Below, piece after piece: positions 38,001 through 50,101 of a stretch of 64,000 nucleotides of DNA. The notes under the pieces are model-generated. The model ran no database searches. It was not told the DNA's origin and was given only the letters and a program-made list of their open reading frames with translations. Source of the stretch: Hypholoma sublateritium FD-334 SS-4 (Eukaryota > Basidiomycota > Agaricomycetes > Agaricales > Strophariaceae); the NCBI GenBank assembly GCA_000827495.1, contig KN817536.1, positions 186,001 to 250,000 of the forward strand, in the 5' to 3' direction. Both the position numbers and the translations under genes were made by a program. Positions within the stretch are counted from its first letter, which is position 1; each line of letters begins with the position of its first letter.

Positions 38001-41000
38001 TGAAAACCAGGAGTACCTTGCAGGTGCAATACTTTGATGAACTGGGAACAAAAATCTGCATCCATAGGTGATAGAAGGCACCGAGGTTGTATGCAGTTTT
38101 CGATGATGGAATTGATAAGGACAGTGGTTTTGGTCGCTGTTCCAGGTGATTAGTTAACCGTTCGTTGAACCGAAGAAGGTTGCTTTACCATGTGAGAACC
38201 AGTGCGGCTTTTCGCGAAGAAGGCGCTTGAGCGTGAAAGCTCGAGAAGTTGTTTGCTCCTTGAACTCCCTTGCCAAGACATCAACAAATGCATTATATCG
38301 TTCCCGTCGTGTACGATGCGACCCGGCTGTCAGTCGCTTAGCACGATCAGAAGAACGTTCTGCAGCATTGAGTTTTGCATCTTCTTGTCGAGAAAGAGCT
38401 CGCAGTTTGGCACCTTCTTCGTCGTATTTTGACGCAGGCGGTACTAAATCGTAGGTAGAAAGTTGCCAGAATGTGAGGTAGAAACCCGGGCTACAAAACC
38501 CAAAGAATTGTTATATTATTAAATATCTAGAAAAGAAATAAAATTTAATCGCACCCAATCACATCATAGGCATTTCCAGGAGCGATGGCTTTGACATCCT
38601 CAAAAAGAGCTTCCAATTCGGGCACCCAAGGACTCTGCAATGATGATATTGAGTTCATTGGAATAAACAACACCAATTTCACTAACCCCATCTTTGGGCG
38701 AAGGAACTGCAGGCAAACCATCAACGTCCATGGACATCTCAGCTTCTGTGCCTGTTGATGGTTTAGGCTCTACGTCGGGGCTGCCCGCGGTCCCCACCGC
38801 TGGCGATGCCGTGCGCGAGGCAGTCGTATTTGGTTCTCGCTTGGCAGTCAGCGCCGCTTTCAAACGCTTTTCAGCCTCTTCGTTGGTAATGCGTTCTTGT
38901 TCGAGCATTTCCTTCGCTGCTTTCTATGAAAGTTATTAGAATGGATATACAACGTTAGATGTATATAAATTTAACGTACAAGTAAAATGGCGTTGAGCAC
39001 AGGGCGTATAATCTGCATGATTATGGGAGCGCAGATGCCATATAATCCACCGAGATCGGCCATAGAAGGCAAAACCTTGGCAGCGTAATCTTCAGAAGAT
39101 ATAACCGAAGGCGACGTCAACAACTCCAGATATTGAAACAAAACACCATGAGTCTAGATTTGAAAGCGATAAGATTTTAGTGCAGAAGAATACAAGGAAA
39201 CTCACAGCATCATAAAGACTAGCTAAAGACTTTAGATGAGCATTTGCAGCCTTGTACACACAAGCCTGTCGCTGTTGAGCAACCTGGATGAGGAGAGGCA
39301 AGGCCAAAGAGGAGTCTAGAAGGCTTTTTCCAAGTCGCTGCGGTCCTTTCATGACAACGTCGCCAGGATCTTGACGAGCACCCCGAGTTGTAGAGGCAAT
39401 CGCTTCAATACGAAGAGCAGGACCACCCGCCATCGCAGACATTTGGGCTTCAGATAAACTGGGCAGAGGCTCGATACCTGCCATCTTCCATATCAATTCA
39501 TGTAGAACAACAATTTCGGTTGTTTGGCCATTGTGAAGTTGGTGAACGATATATTTCAGAAGAGGAGTGAGGTCGGCGCTGTATCTCTTGAACAACATTC
39601 CCGTAAAAGACGCGAGACCTGATGTGATGCGATAGTAAGCCACATATATCGTTTAAAATCTGCATCGGAACATACTTTGAAGCCAGTCGGAGGTATTGAC
39701 ACCATCGTCTTTGACCCGCTCTTTGCTTGGATCTGACAATGCTCCAAGGATGATGAATGCAAGGACGTCAAAACCCATGTTTGTGACATAACGCAGAGCT
39801 TGGATGACTACATTGGCAAGATTATCGTACGCCATGATTTGTGTGACTGCATTGGCAAAGAAGATGCAAGGATTCGAGTGGGCCAGTTTCGCAACGGGCC
39901 CAGCCAAAGAGTCAATAGTATTGTGCGACAATCGACGAAGAATGCCCTTCGACTCGCGATCGGCTTGAACCTGGCGAATGCGCAATTCCGAATGCGATTG
40001 GTATGTGCTGTTTTTCCATTCGCCGTATAACCTCCATCGAGCAGTCGTTTCATATTGCCGGATGATATTCCAGATTTCTACCGTACAAACTGCGTTGCCA
40101 CGAATCAAAGGCAGAGCCGGAAGCATATATCTTCGCAGAACTTTGAACCAGAACAGTCGGATTGGGTTTTCTGGGACAGGTTCCCCCGTTGGCTTCTTTG
40201 TAACAGGATCAAAAGGGACAGTGGTTTGAAGATGCAGACGACCCAAGCGGAGGAACTTCGTGAGGAAGAGAGGGTCGCGAGAGACATACAACCCAATGAA
40301 CTGTAGCAGAGGTTCAAGAACATCCTCTATGTCATCCAAAGTTGTGCTGATGGGTATGCGGTCGGCCCAGTCGGGGAAGAAAAACACAAAATCAATCGTG
40401 CTCGTGCTGGGAGGTGTAGGCGCACACAAAGTGAGGGACGGCTTGCGAGGGGGGGGATAAACAACACCAGAGGAGCCATAGCGCGCTTTTGCACGAGTAA
40501 AGCTTGGATTGCGCTCTTTGGTGACAACCGCACTATCATATAGCGGCGAGATAGAAACTTTAGCTATGCGAAGCATGAGATCAGCAATCTCAGGATGGGC
40601 ATCCACGATCCACGGAAATTTTGACATGATGGCGATAGCAGGTTTAATCGCCCCAACGGCAAGGAGACTATCCAACAACCCAACTTTCTGGTTCGTGACT
40701 TTCCAGTCTAACTTTGTGGGCTCTGAAGGAATTGATAGGACCTTGGATGGCTGCTGTGATGTTCCGGATTCAAGGGGTGCTGCCATAGCAAGTAGGCTGC
40801 TCTTCGCTCCAGCAATTCTAGCCTTCACGTCGGCCAAATACTCTTGATGGAATGTTTCCATGTCGTCGTCATTCGGAATGAGCTACACGAAATTGAGTTT
40901 CATATGCTTTGACTAGATAACTGTTGTTGGCACGTACATGAGGATAGATGTCTTCCAAAGTGATGAAGCCTTCTCGTATCAAAAGGGCTGCAGTGAGGTA

Positions 41001-42381
41001 CAGATTTCGCGGAGTCTTTTCGCGTGCATCCGTTGACTGTTTAGGCAGAATATTGGAAGCTGAAGATCGAGACACTGAGAAAAACTGACGGACCTGGTAG
41101 TGACTGAACTTGAAGCCTAATACTTGTGCCAGAACTCGAGCACCTCCTGTATTGACAACCGCGTCCCTCAAGCCAATTGTCGAATTTTCCTCCGCAATGG
41201 TCAATACTTCATCTAATGTTTTGCCTTTGTAACAACCGGGGAGTAGGTCTGGTTTCGTGCCCATTGCTTCGCTCTCAGGAAGAGGGCGACGATAGGAACC
41301 ACACCACGGCGAAAAAGACAGGAGGCCGAGGAAAAAGGAATAATGCGTCGAGAGGTGCTGGGAGAGTACGTCGAGTATGATATCCAGTGCTCTGTTTGGG
41401 TCCAGGTCAAAGTATCCAATAAGGCTGATGACTTTTTCCCATACAGGTCGTGCTCGATCTTCGATTACTGCATATGGTTCGACCGGCCTGCCTGTCTGAG
41501 AGGAGTGGGGGGGGCCAAGGCTGCTCGTCAGCTCAACCGTAAGTTTGGTGTATCCTTCAGATTGCTCTCGAAGAAGATTGAATTTGTTCTGTTTGTAGCT
41601 TTGCACGAGGCGTTTGTAAGGGTGTATAACAGATAGACCGAAGTGCCACTCACAACAAGCCCGTTCTTGTCCGTATTTCCTTCTTGTCTTGAGCACTTTT
41701 ATCCTGAATGAGACCAACACTGGCGAGAACGGCGGAGTCCAGCCTTTCTCGACAATGATGAGGACTGATAATACGCAATTCCTTGATGAGGATGTTTAAT
41801 ATCTTAGATTGGGTAGTCAAACGACATGTCCTACCAATAATTTCTTGACAATGATAGGTATCCGTTGCTTGTCATTCTCGGCATTGGTTTGTGCTTTCTT
41901 CGCTTTCGAAACTAAAGATGCGACTTCTTTTATCGAGAGCTTTCCTTCCCCCGAGGCCGTCGAAGCAACTCGCGCCTCGTTCAATAGCTCGTCCAGTTCA
42001 GTGTCCACGGACCAGATCATGTCGACCAAATGATCTCCGAATATTACGGCGGGAGATGGAGCCTTGGGGGATTCCTGCGAAGATGAAGGCAGGTTGACTA
42101 AGACCGACTGCACGAAGTCCACAAACGCCGTTATTGTGAGAGGGTTAGGAGGAGACCATGTGAGCAGCGCGGCACATATGAGTGTATGGTAAGCAGTTGT
42201 GAGTACGTCGAGGCACTCTGGGTTAGAGGGGTTACAATGAGGAGAAATTAAAATATTGCGACTGCAACAGTATACATTAACACTGAAGGCCGTCTTTAAC
42301 AACAGCATGACCTCACCATTCTGATTCTCCTCCTTTACTCCAGGTCTTCAAACATTCGCGAACTGAGTTCACGACGTCCAT
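35033..42381 (-). CDS. THO2: THO complex subunit 2 (THO2/THOC2)
   Basis: Largest subunit of the THO complex, which couples transcription to mRNA packaging and export (TREX) and prevents R-loops. The gene covers 7.3 kb with many introns. Evidence along the protein: start MDVVNSVRECLKTW at 42381; GDHLVDMIWSVDTELDELL near the N-terminus; YFDLDPNRALDIILDVLSQH; VLGFKFSHYQVRQFFSVS; LDWKVTNQKVGLLDSLLAVG; WRLYGEWKNSTYQSHSELRI; LAHSNPCIFFANAVTQIMAY; LIWKMAGIEPLPSLSEAQMS; these are the core THOC2 motifs. The C-terminal ~700 residues (35033-37200) are Ser/Pro-rich, then an Arg/Asp/Glu repeat tract, ending PSAGDKNQRRSE with TAA at 35033-35035. The exon structure between 37200 and 39100 is the least certain. 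No break seen. Confidence 0.88.
36055..36160. repeat. Low-complexity CTCTGT/CCCTGT tract encoding Arg-Asp/Arg-Glu repeats
   Basis: Imperfect hexamer repeats. On the minus strand they encode alternating RD/RE dipeptides of the THO2 C-terminal tail, a disordered RNA-associated tract. Plus-strand open frames across it are shadows. Confidence 0.75.
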
Positions 42382-43229
42382 GTGGTTGATCCAGAGGTCG
42401 TATGCGACAAAGGGGCAATGTTGGTCTGCAGTTAGGTAGCGTCCGAAGAAAGTTGAACGTGAGCAATGTCCGAGGCGTTCAAGTTGTTGTCGAAATTGGA
42501 CTTCGCATGCTTACACTCCTGGATATAACAAACGTACATAAAGTTACGTAACTGCCTGGTTGCCGGCTCCTTTGCCCAGTCAACAACCGTCATGCGTCTA
42601 TCTAAATGACATAGATTCTAATAAGATTGCAAATGCTCTGCCTTTGACCAACTTCTAGGCAAATCTGGCTCAGTGAGTCTGCATCAGCTTATGTCCTCTT
42701 CCATCAACCTCTTAGTTCACATCAAATTCGATCATGTACAGACTCGGAGTTGGCACAGGGTCCGTCTTAAGTAGCTCAAAGTCTCTCGAAGTACTATAAG
42801 TAAGCTTTGAGCTGGCTGCCAAAATGTCAGTATTTCGCGGCGTTCTTGCGTCTTGAGACAGCTTTGAAGATCTTCACCATACAGGGAGTAACCATATACT
42901 GCGGAGAGCACCGGTCGGTTGAATAGGGTTGAATTAACTGGATCACTCTAGATGTTATGACCGGCCTCCGTTCCACGGCATGATCTTCTGCAGATACTGG
43001 TGTTCTGAATGATTTCTGAATGTCGCCATTGTGTGTACCTTCTTACACTGATGCGCGTGATGAATGTCGACTAACGCATGCCTAGATGGAGCATAAAAAA
43101 TTCTGGCATGTGAAGAGGATGTCTGATATGTACTGCGCAAATACAGGACCAGCGCCTACTGATTAACGTCGTCGACCCTCTGACGGAAGAAATGCGCTCA
43201 TAAGCTTGTCCCGATATCCAGCTTTCAAC
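42382..43229. other. Intergenic region between THO2 and a pseudogene
   Basis: About 850 bases upstream of THO2. No frame reads as protein. It should hold the THO2 promoter. Confidence 0.45.
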
Positions 43230-43745
43230 ATGGTGCCCTTGCTCGAGAGTTTAACGATTCTCCTCGCAGCTATCAGCCCGAACATCGGACGCGGCCTCTA
43301 CGACTCGACGATCGCTCAAGTCTGAACAAATCTGCTCATGGTGGCAAAAGCAAGGTCAGAGTTGAACAGAAGGTTCAGCTATATTGTTTATTGACGTTCT
43401 CTGTTAGCTGGGAACTGGGTACAGCTGCTGAAACTTTGCTTGAACTGTCGTGGCCTTCTCTCTCAGTATTCAGCTCGTCTGCGTTCCCCCCTCCTTCCCA
43501 TTTGAATGCTACTGCTACACCGAGTGACGTTTTGGAAATCGCAAAGAAGTGCGTCGTCCGATCGTATACCATACATATAGCTCCCCCTACTTATAACGTT
43601 GAATTTTAGCACCGTGTCTGCAAAGCCTGTCGACTCGCCTTTGCCACTCACCGAACATAGCCCCGAAGGCCAGGCCTTTGTGCTACTTCTGCAAGCGGCG
43701 TGGAACTCGTGTAACCTTTTCATCGCGAGCCCTCAGGGAGCATGA
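43230..43745 (+). pseudogene. Truncated N-terminal remnant of a secreted six-hairpin glycosidase-like gene
   Basis: ATG 43230 opens a signal-peptide-like start (MVPLLESLTILLAAISPNIG), continuing GLYDSTIAQV. An in-frame TGA at 43322-43324 interrupts it. Directly after the stop the same frame continues TNLLMVAKA. An intron of about 53 nt joins to SWELGTAAETLLELSWPSLS, VFSSSAFPPPSHLNATATPS and DVLEIAK. A second intron ending ATTTTAG joins to NTVSAKPVDSPLPLTEHSPE and VLLLQAAWNSCN, ending at TGA 43743. This resembles the N-terminus of secreted Agaricomycete proteins of the six-hairpin (GH88/GH105-like) type, from memory. The internal stop plus the early end after about 140 codons, with no catalytic domain following, indicate a decayed copy. 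Family call uncertain; broken state fairly clear. Confidence 0.5.
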
Positions 43746-44477
43746 TTCTCCTGTTACTTGGAAACACTAGATACGATGTTGCCTCGAAATGAGATCGCAG
43801 GCAAATCGCAGCGGCCATGACACGATCCATATCGGTACGTATGTATACCTACATTGCAGTGAATTATAAGTATGTATATTATTTGGGAGTTGATTTGTGC
43901 TGGAGTTTTCCCAACTAAACATCATCCCAAATTACTTATGCCCAAGGGGTGAATGTCACGTCTATGCGAAGTCTCAAGCTAGAAAGACATACCTTAAAGT
44001 TAAAGAAGACGATGTATTCCTGTTAGATCATTTTGTGGACCTCTTCACCTTCAACGTACAAAAGCTTCTCACTGAGGCGACAGGCATTTCTCTGGCTCTG
44101 GCTTGGCCACCCTCGATCAAACTTCGATGCCATTTATCTTCACCAGCACACCTCAGAAAGTAAACATTGGGGCGCAATTGTACTAAAATTAACCTTACAT
44201 TAATACATTCCCCAACACCGAAACCCACAATCGTTGATCTGCCAAGAGTCACACTTACGAAAAACCTTTACGCCGGCGCAACCGGCGACATATAAAACAC
44301 CAAACGCAATGGAGCATTCTGGTTGCTTCCTTGCCAAGGTGCTTCACTCACTACCACTTGTGTGTATATCCATCAAATCAACAGCGGACGGGACGACAGC
44401 GCCCCCTTGATATCAACGGGTATGTAAGTAGTTCGCTGTATATTAATAATATCGAGCCGGGCTGATCAGCGCAGCCC
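43746..44477. other. Intergenic region upstream of the cation exchanger
   Basis: About 730 bases. A short frame at 43897-44163 has no motif. TATAAAA at 44291-44297 probably belongs to the exchanger gene, whose 5' leader would be about 150-180 nt or contain an intron. Confidence 0.4.
44291..44297 (+). promoter_or_regulatory. TATA box upstream of the CAX-family gene
   Basis: TATAAAA 187 bp upstream of ATG 44478. Confidence 0.4.
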
Positions 44478-46633
44478 ATGTCCCTCCCCATCGACAGCAC
44501 CGCGCGCCAGCGGTCCATCCGTCTAACCGACGACATAGAAAAGGCCAATGGCCACACTCATGATCATCTTCACCCGCCCGAACAAGGGTTCGGTGTTAGC
44601 CAGAGCATCAAGTCGCCTGGCACGGAGTCTCAACGGCGCCGGCGGGACATTCTAGCAGAAACCCTGCGTATCGAAGAGGGAAAGGAAGAACTTATCCGGT
44701 TCTGGGACCAATTCATGCGGAAGGGAAAGAAGAAGATAGGTGTTGTGGATAGCTTGCGGGCGTTTCTCTTTTCATCATGTAAGCCTCACCGTTACCTCTA
44801 TATGTACCGACGTCTCTTTCTGGGAATCGGTGATTGACACAACGGGCCATTGCTGTTTATAGGGCTCAACGTCTTCGTCGTTTGTATTCCAATAGCATGG
44901 GTGTCCCACTTCAAGCACTGGAACCCGTCAGCTACTTTTACAAGTACGTTCAAGTTGCGTTCAAGCCGCAACTCCTCAATAGATCGCATACTGATAGGGG
45001 CTACTCAGTCTGTTTCTTCGCCATCGTTTCACTAGAACATCTGTTTGACTATGGCGGAGAGCAAATGGCATTCTACCTAGGCAAGGACCTGGGCGATCTG
45101 GCTATGATTACTCTCGGAAAGTGCGTCGCGGGGCTGTATGCATCCATGGATTTTGTTCGCTAAATTCCGCCCGAATTTATCCAGCACGGTCGAAGCAACT
45201 TTAGCGTTCATTCTCCTGAAGCGCTGCGAGTGAGTAAAGTCGTACCACATTCATTCAATTACTCACGCAAATGGGAACCTTTAGACTGGTACTTCTGAAA
45301 TCCACAATCATTGGTCGGTTTTGTCAACTTACGTTGATCAGCGCCCTACTCATTCCTCAGATCAGGTGTTGTCATCTTGCACCTCCTCTTCGTTCCGGGG
45401 GCGTCATTTGTCACTGGTGGAGCGCGTATAATTCAGCAGGATCTCCATCCACATCTAACACAATTAAATCATACCTTGCTCACTATTGGGTACGCCGGGA
45501 AACTTTAGTCTATGATTCACCGCCATTATTTAATATATACTACATTTTCTGCAGAGTTCTAACCCTGCTGCTCCCGGTCGCCTTTTTCGCAGCAATCAAT
45601 ACAACGTATCAAACGGGGACTACTGCACCTGCAAATATTGCTAGTATTCTCACAGATGATCTACGGCGCAAGCTGCTGCAGATGAGCCGCGGTCTGGCGA
45701 TTCTCCTGCTCATCGTGTCAGTGCAGTGGCCCACCTACGACGACCCTCACTTAACTTTGCACCTATTAGATATGTATGCTCTCGGATATACCTTCACGAT
45801 CCCCCCGGCGACGACGACGATCTGGCGTCGGCGCCCCTCGCCCCCGAAGCGCTCAAGGAGCATGTTGCACGTCTCAGGGAACAGGATCCCGAAGTCAATC
45901 AGTTCGTCTGTATGGGTATTCTAGCCGTTGCCATCAGCCTAATGGCAGTCACCGCTGAATGGGTACAGTTTCTTTCTTTATCTTGCTCCAAAGATACACA
46001 TTCTGATGCGATGCTTGTCCTTTCATCCAGATGGTAGAGAGCATCGACTTTGTGAGAGAGAGCGGACATATTGAGGAAGAGTGGATAGGCATGATTCTCC
46101 TTCCGCTCGTCTCATTCGCCGCGGACGGGGCGGTCGGGGTGGTATATTTCATTCGCCATATGCTTCGCCATTTCTTCCAGGAGCCTATACCGCCGGCAAC
46201 GCTTGCTAAAGGTGAAGCCATCGATCTCAGCATCCAGTTTACACTCTTCTGGATGCCCCTATTCATCCTTGTCGCCTGGTGGACGGATAAGCCCTTGACA
46301 CTGCTGTTTGGTGAGTAATACCTCGGTGACCTAGCTAATTCAACTCAGTATATAATATGGTAGATCTGTTTGAGGTGGCCGCGCTGATAGGCGCTTGTTT
46401 CATCGTCAACTATGTTACTGCTGACTCAAAAACAAACTGGGCAGAAGGCATGTCGATGGTCATATTTTATGCCATGATTGTGAGTTATTTCGTGCTGATA
46501 AATCTACTGTTCTGACCATATATTCGTGCAGGCCCTTTGTACATGGTTTTACGAAGGCCAGCCGGAGATACTGGTTTTGTCTGCGTGCGGCACTGTCGCT
46601 GATGCTATCACAAATAGCACAGACTCTGTGTAA
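44478..46633 (+). CDS. CAX-family cation/proton exchanger (vacuolar Ca2+/H+ type), divergent second repeat
   Basis: Multi-pass antiporter of the CAX family, probably vacuolar. The N-terminal ~100 residues are cytosolic and His/Arg-rich (NGHTHDHLHPPEQGFG). Membrane segments: LNVFVVCIPIAWVSHFKHW, CFFAIVSLEHLFDYGGEQMA, the first ion-binding repeat GNTVEATLAFILLKRCELRL, VVILHLLFVPGASFVTGGAR, LTLLLPVAFFAAINTTYQTG, a cytosolic acidic loop with DDDDLA, MGILAVAISLMAVTAEW, VESIDFVRESGHIEEEWIGM, the second repeat ILLPLVSFAADGAVGVVYFI, IQFTLFWMPLFILVAWWTD, AALIGACFIVNYVTAD and a last segment with ALCTWFYEGQPE. Repeat 1 is close to the canonical GN-x-x-E; repeat 2 lacks the usual GNAAEH. Six to eight introns. 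Ends ADAITNSTDSV. Ion specificity cannot be told from sequence. Confidence 0.85.
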
Positions 46634-47154
46634 CCCCAAAAATTAAATTATTGCAGCCAATTATGTTGTCCTTGTTGTACTAATTCAACGCCCCTATATA
46701 CTTAGTGTCATTCATTTAACAGAAGTGTCAGGCTGGTGTCAGGCCAGGAAGAACTTTCGGATTCCAAGCCCCAGAATCCTTACGTAAAATTAGTTACGGC
46801 AAGGGCCAAGCAAGGGCTGCCACCTAGAAAAGCCTTGAACCTTGTAAGCAAAGTACGCAATAAGTGGTCAGTATTAGGAATGAAGCTTTAAGTCAATTAT
46901 TATTACATTTTGGTCAACAACGCCAAGCTCAGGATACAGACAAACGAAGCACTCGTACTCAGCCTGTACTGTGACTGGTACAAAACTAGGTTGAAATTTG
47001 AGGCAAAACTATACTTTCCAGACAGCGATCGGACAGCGAGCAGCGGATACCGGCAGTGAGATTAAAACATTTCAGAAGTGGCATTAATTAAGATGAGAAA
47101 GGGGAAAAAATGCTTGCCTTGTGTACCGTCAATTTGACGAGCTTATTCCAATTG
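46634..47154. other. Intergenic region between convergent genes
   Basis: About 520 bases between the 3' ends of the exchanger and the unknown disordered protein gene. AT-rich, no coding frame, no obvious repeat. Confidence 0.45.
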
Positions 47155-49610
47155 TCAATAGTTGCCACCGTATCCGTGACTGCTTGTTTTAGGTACACCG
47201 ATCGGGTGACCGTATCCCGAGGAAGGGGTATATACAGCAGGTGGGATATATCCCGCCATACTAGGATTGTACCCAGCAGCACTAGTCGAGGCCACACCCG
47301 GCCCATAGTCTCCAGGTACAATTTGGGCTCCAGCTGCATATCCAGAGGGCGGTGGGGGTCCTCGAGTGGAAGAGCCTATATACACGACATAGGTCTTGTC
47401 CCGAGCCTTAGCTTTTCTTCTTGCTTTTCTGCGCCTTCGATCTTCCTTTTCTTCGTAACGACGACGTTTTACTTCCTGCAACTCCGCAGTTTGGTTCCTA
47501 CCTAGCCTGCCGTACGGTCCAGATGCACGGTTATAGTCGCACTCGGAATTAGAACTAGAATCGAGTGAAGATGATTCGTCGTCGTCATAAAGAGGCAACC
47601 GAGTGTCAATATAACCGGTTTGCGGGCCAGTTCGCCTCTCCCTGCCTCTATATAGCATTAATTCTACGCCGCGATTGAAAAAAAAGGAATTGTTCCAGAG
47701 ATTGATAAGATCGACAGCCAGAGTTGAGCGCCTGGGTTGACCTTCCATCCCAAAGGCAACGGGCAATTGGCCAGTCCATGAGCGGCCCAGGTCCTGGAGA
47801 CAGTCGATTATTGAATTGAAAAAAAAGGTATACATACCTGTTACGTACTTGCATGCAACGTTTCCAGTCTTCCTGATATATGTCGTGAGACGACAATACG
47901 CCTGGCATTTTAGGGAGCTTCGTGTCATAGAGGTCTTCCATGTCTACTATTTTGAGCATTTCAAACGGGGGGAATGAGTTCGAGCCATTGATGGGACGAG
48001 AGAATGCTTCCGGCGCTGGAAGTTGTTCCCCAGGTATGGCCGCTGCAGGCACTCGAGGTGATTTTCCATTCAGAGACGTGTCTCCATGTCCGTAATTTAC
48101 TGATGCATATGTGAATATCATTAAATATTGACACGCAGAACACGTACAAGGGTTTGGTGACGATGCCCTAGAGGGTGCTCTTGACCTAGGGTTTGAAGTG
48201 GTCTTGGCAATAGGTTGTCCTTCCAAGATATGACCACGAGAGTATACTTGAGCGCCAGAATTACCAAAGGGTGTGGTTGAACGAGCTATGTTTATTACAT
48301 TTGCAGCTGGGGATGAATTATACGCAGATCCTGAATGATTTGAAGTCGGGTACCCTGAAATTCCGGTGTTTCCGTAGGAAATCTCTCCTGTACGCATGTT
48401 TGGAGACGGTATGATGTATGAAGCGCTAGGGTGGTGATTTGCAGACAGATTCTGTGAAATGTTATAAGGTTCGGAGGCTGATGGGTAGACACCAACGGGG
48501 GCAGGCTGGTATGCGTTTCGATCGACATAATTACCACTGATAGTACGAGCCCTTTCATGTCCACCGTCGTTACTACTATATTTGCGTGACCGTTTCGGAT
48601 TACTGATTTTTCTGTCACGTTCGTAGTCTTGTTGGCGGCCCATGTCCAGATTGCTGAATTGTTGTGCTAGGTCGCCATATACACCCCCGCTCGCGCTTGA
48701 ATTTCGGCTGTGGCCACTCACTCCAGAAGGATAGCCAGGGACGGAAGACGTTCCATGGACACCAGCATGTTGATTGTTTGGATACCCAGGTAGTTGACTT
48801 GGATGGATAGGATAGCCTGTGCCTCCACTCATAGATGGGAATGCTACAGCTGGCGCTGCCTGAGGACCATTGAAGCTTTTGCGACGATCCCGATTACCAG
48901 ATAATTTAACATCGCGCTCATGAACCATCCGAAACTCATAAAGTTCTTCGTCTCGTTCGTCCAATTCGCGGATATGGTTCGTTTCGGCCTTCTCTTCGTG
49001 TTTTCGGCGCTTGTCTTCGGCGCGCTGCCTAAAATCCACAAAACGATATCTAGGAATGCTATAGATCATGATTGTAAACGTCACGCACCATTCATGCTGC
49101 GGTGGGACAAGCGTGGGTTTCCAGTTGCCTGCGCCCTGCAGAGGCAGAACCGTAAATACACAAAAGATATGATTAAACGATTGAAGACTTACCCCAGACA
49201 TATAAGGCTGTGCACCAGGAGGGATTATTGAAGTAGGGTCAGCCTTCACCCACTGGATACCACTAACGACGCCACTAGGGGTGCGGTAGCTATGATAGTG
49301 GCAAACGATATTCGTTAAACCTTAATCGACATTTCGTCACGATACATGCAAACGGACCTGGCAGCTACAGCTCTATAGCGATGGTTTCGGTACATAATTT
49401 TCTCCACGTCAAAAATTCATTGGGTGCATACCTATACGGTTCATAGGTAATTCGACCATCTGGGCCCGTTGACGTCGTGTACGTGATGTGTCCTGGCCCC
49501 ACTTTGGCAGGGCCTGTTGGAAGAGACGGCAGCACGGAATATTGTGGATCGGCTGAATACCTATAGGGCGATGGTGCTCTGAAAGGTGAAGGTGCCCTGT
49601 TAGTTTGCAT
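47155..49610 (-). CDS. Unknown, largely disordered protein
   Basis: Not recognised. Start MQTNRAPSPFRAPSPYRYS (ATG 49610) with a duplicated RAPSP motif. It continues GHITYTTSTGPDGRITYEPY, an ordered-looking PSGVVSGIQWVKADPTSIIPP and a segment with NWKPTLVPPQHEW. Then a highly charged, probably coiled-coil region (QRAEDKRRKHEEKAETNHIR, ELDERDEELYEFRMVHERDV), and a long Ser/Gly/Tyr/Pro-rich region. A short conserved-looking block follows (PEAFSRPINGSNSFPPFEML, MEDLYDTKLPKMPGVLSSHD, YQEDWKRCMQV). The C-terminus has a second basic stretch (RRYEEKEDRRRRKARRKAKA) and a Gly/Tyr/Pro-rich tail ending SSHGYGGNY. At least four introns. Probably lineage-specific in basidiomycetes; cytoskeletal or scaffold roles would be guesses. 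Confidence 0.6.
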
Positions 49611-50101
49611 TCTTGCAGAGACTGTGAGATCGGGTTTTGGCTAAGTTCTGGCGTGATTCTGAGAGAAACTCCAGGAAAGACGGCGAGAAAGTTATAATGT
49701 CCGACTTTGAACTTCGATGATTCTGTTCCAATGTTCCAGATAGTTAGCGATTCACAAAAGAAAGTCGTTATGTTGAAGTGACCCGGAAGAGAGATTCCGA
49801 GTCAATACTTCAAGTCTCGGTGGCGCGGTCCATGTTGATGCAAGATAGCTGATAAACATGAACAACTCTTTCCGGTTAGATAAGATAACGATCATCTAAC
49901 CAGTTACCAGAAGCTGTGAATCTTGTTGTTGTTCTCCGGTCTTTGCATTGTCAACCAGTAGAAAGTCCCATAGAGAGTGGATAAACAGGGTAGTATAAAA
50001 GCAATTAGGCCAGCCAGGATAAAACTAGGTTTGCAGCAATGAATAGACAATAAAATGTTTACAACTACAGGATTCAACGGCTCTCATATTCCAATGGAAA
50101 T
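49611..50101. other. Intergenic region
   Basis: About 490 bases: promoter of the unknown protein gene and 3' UTR of SEC22. No coding frame or recognisable element. Confidence 0.45.
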
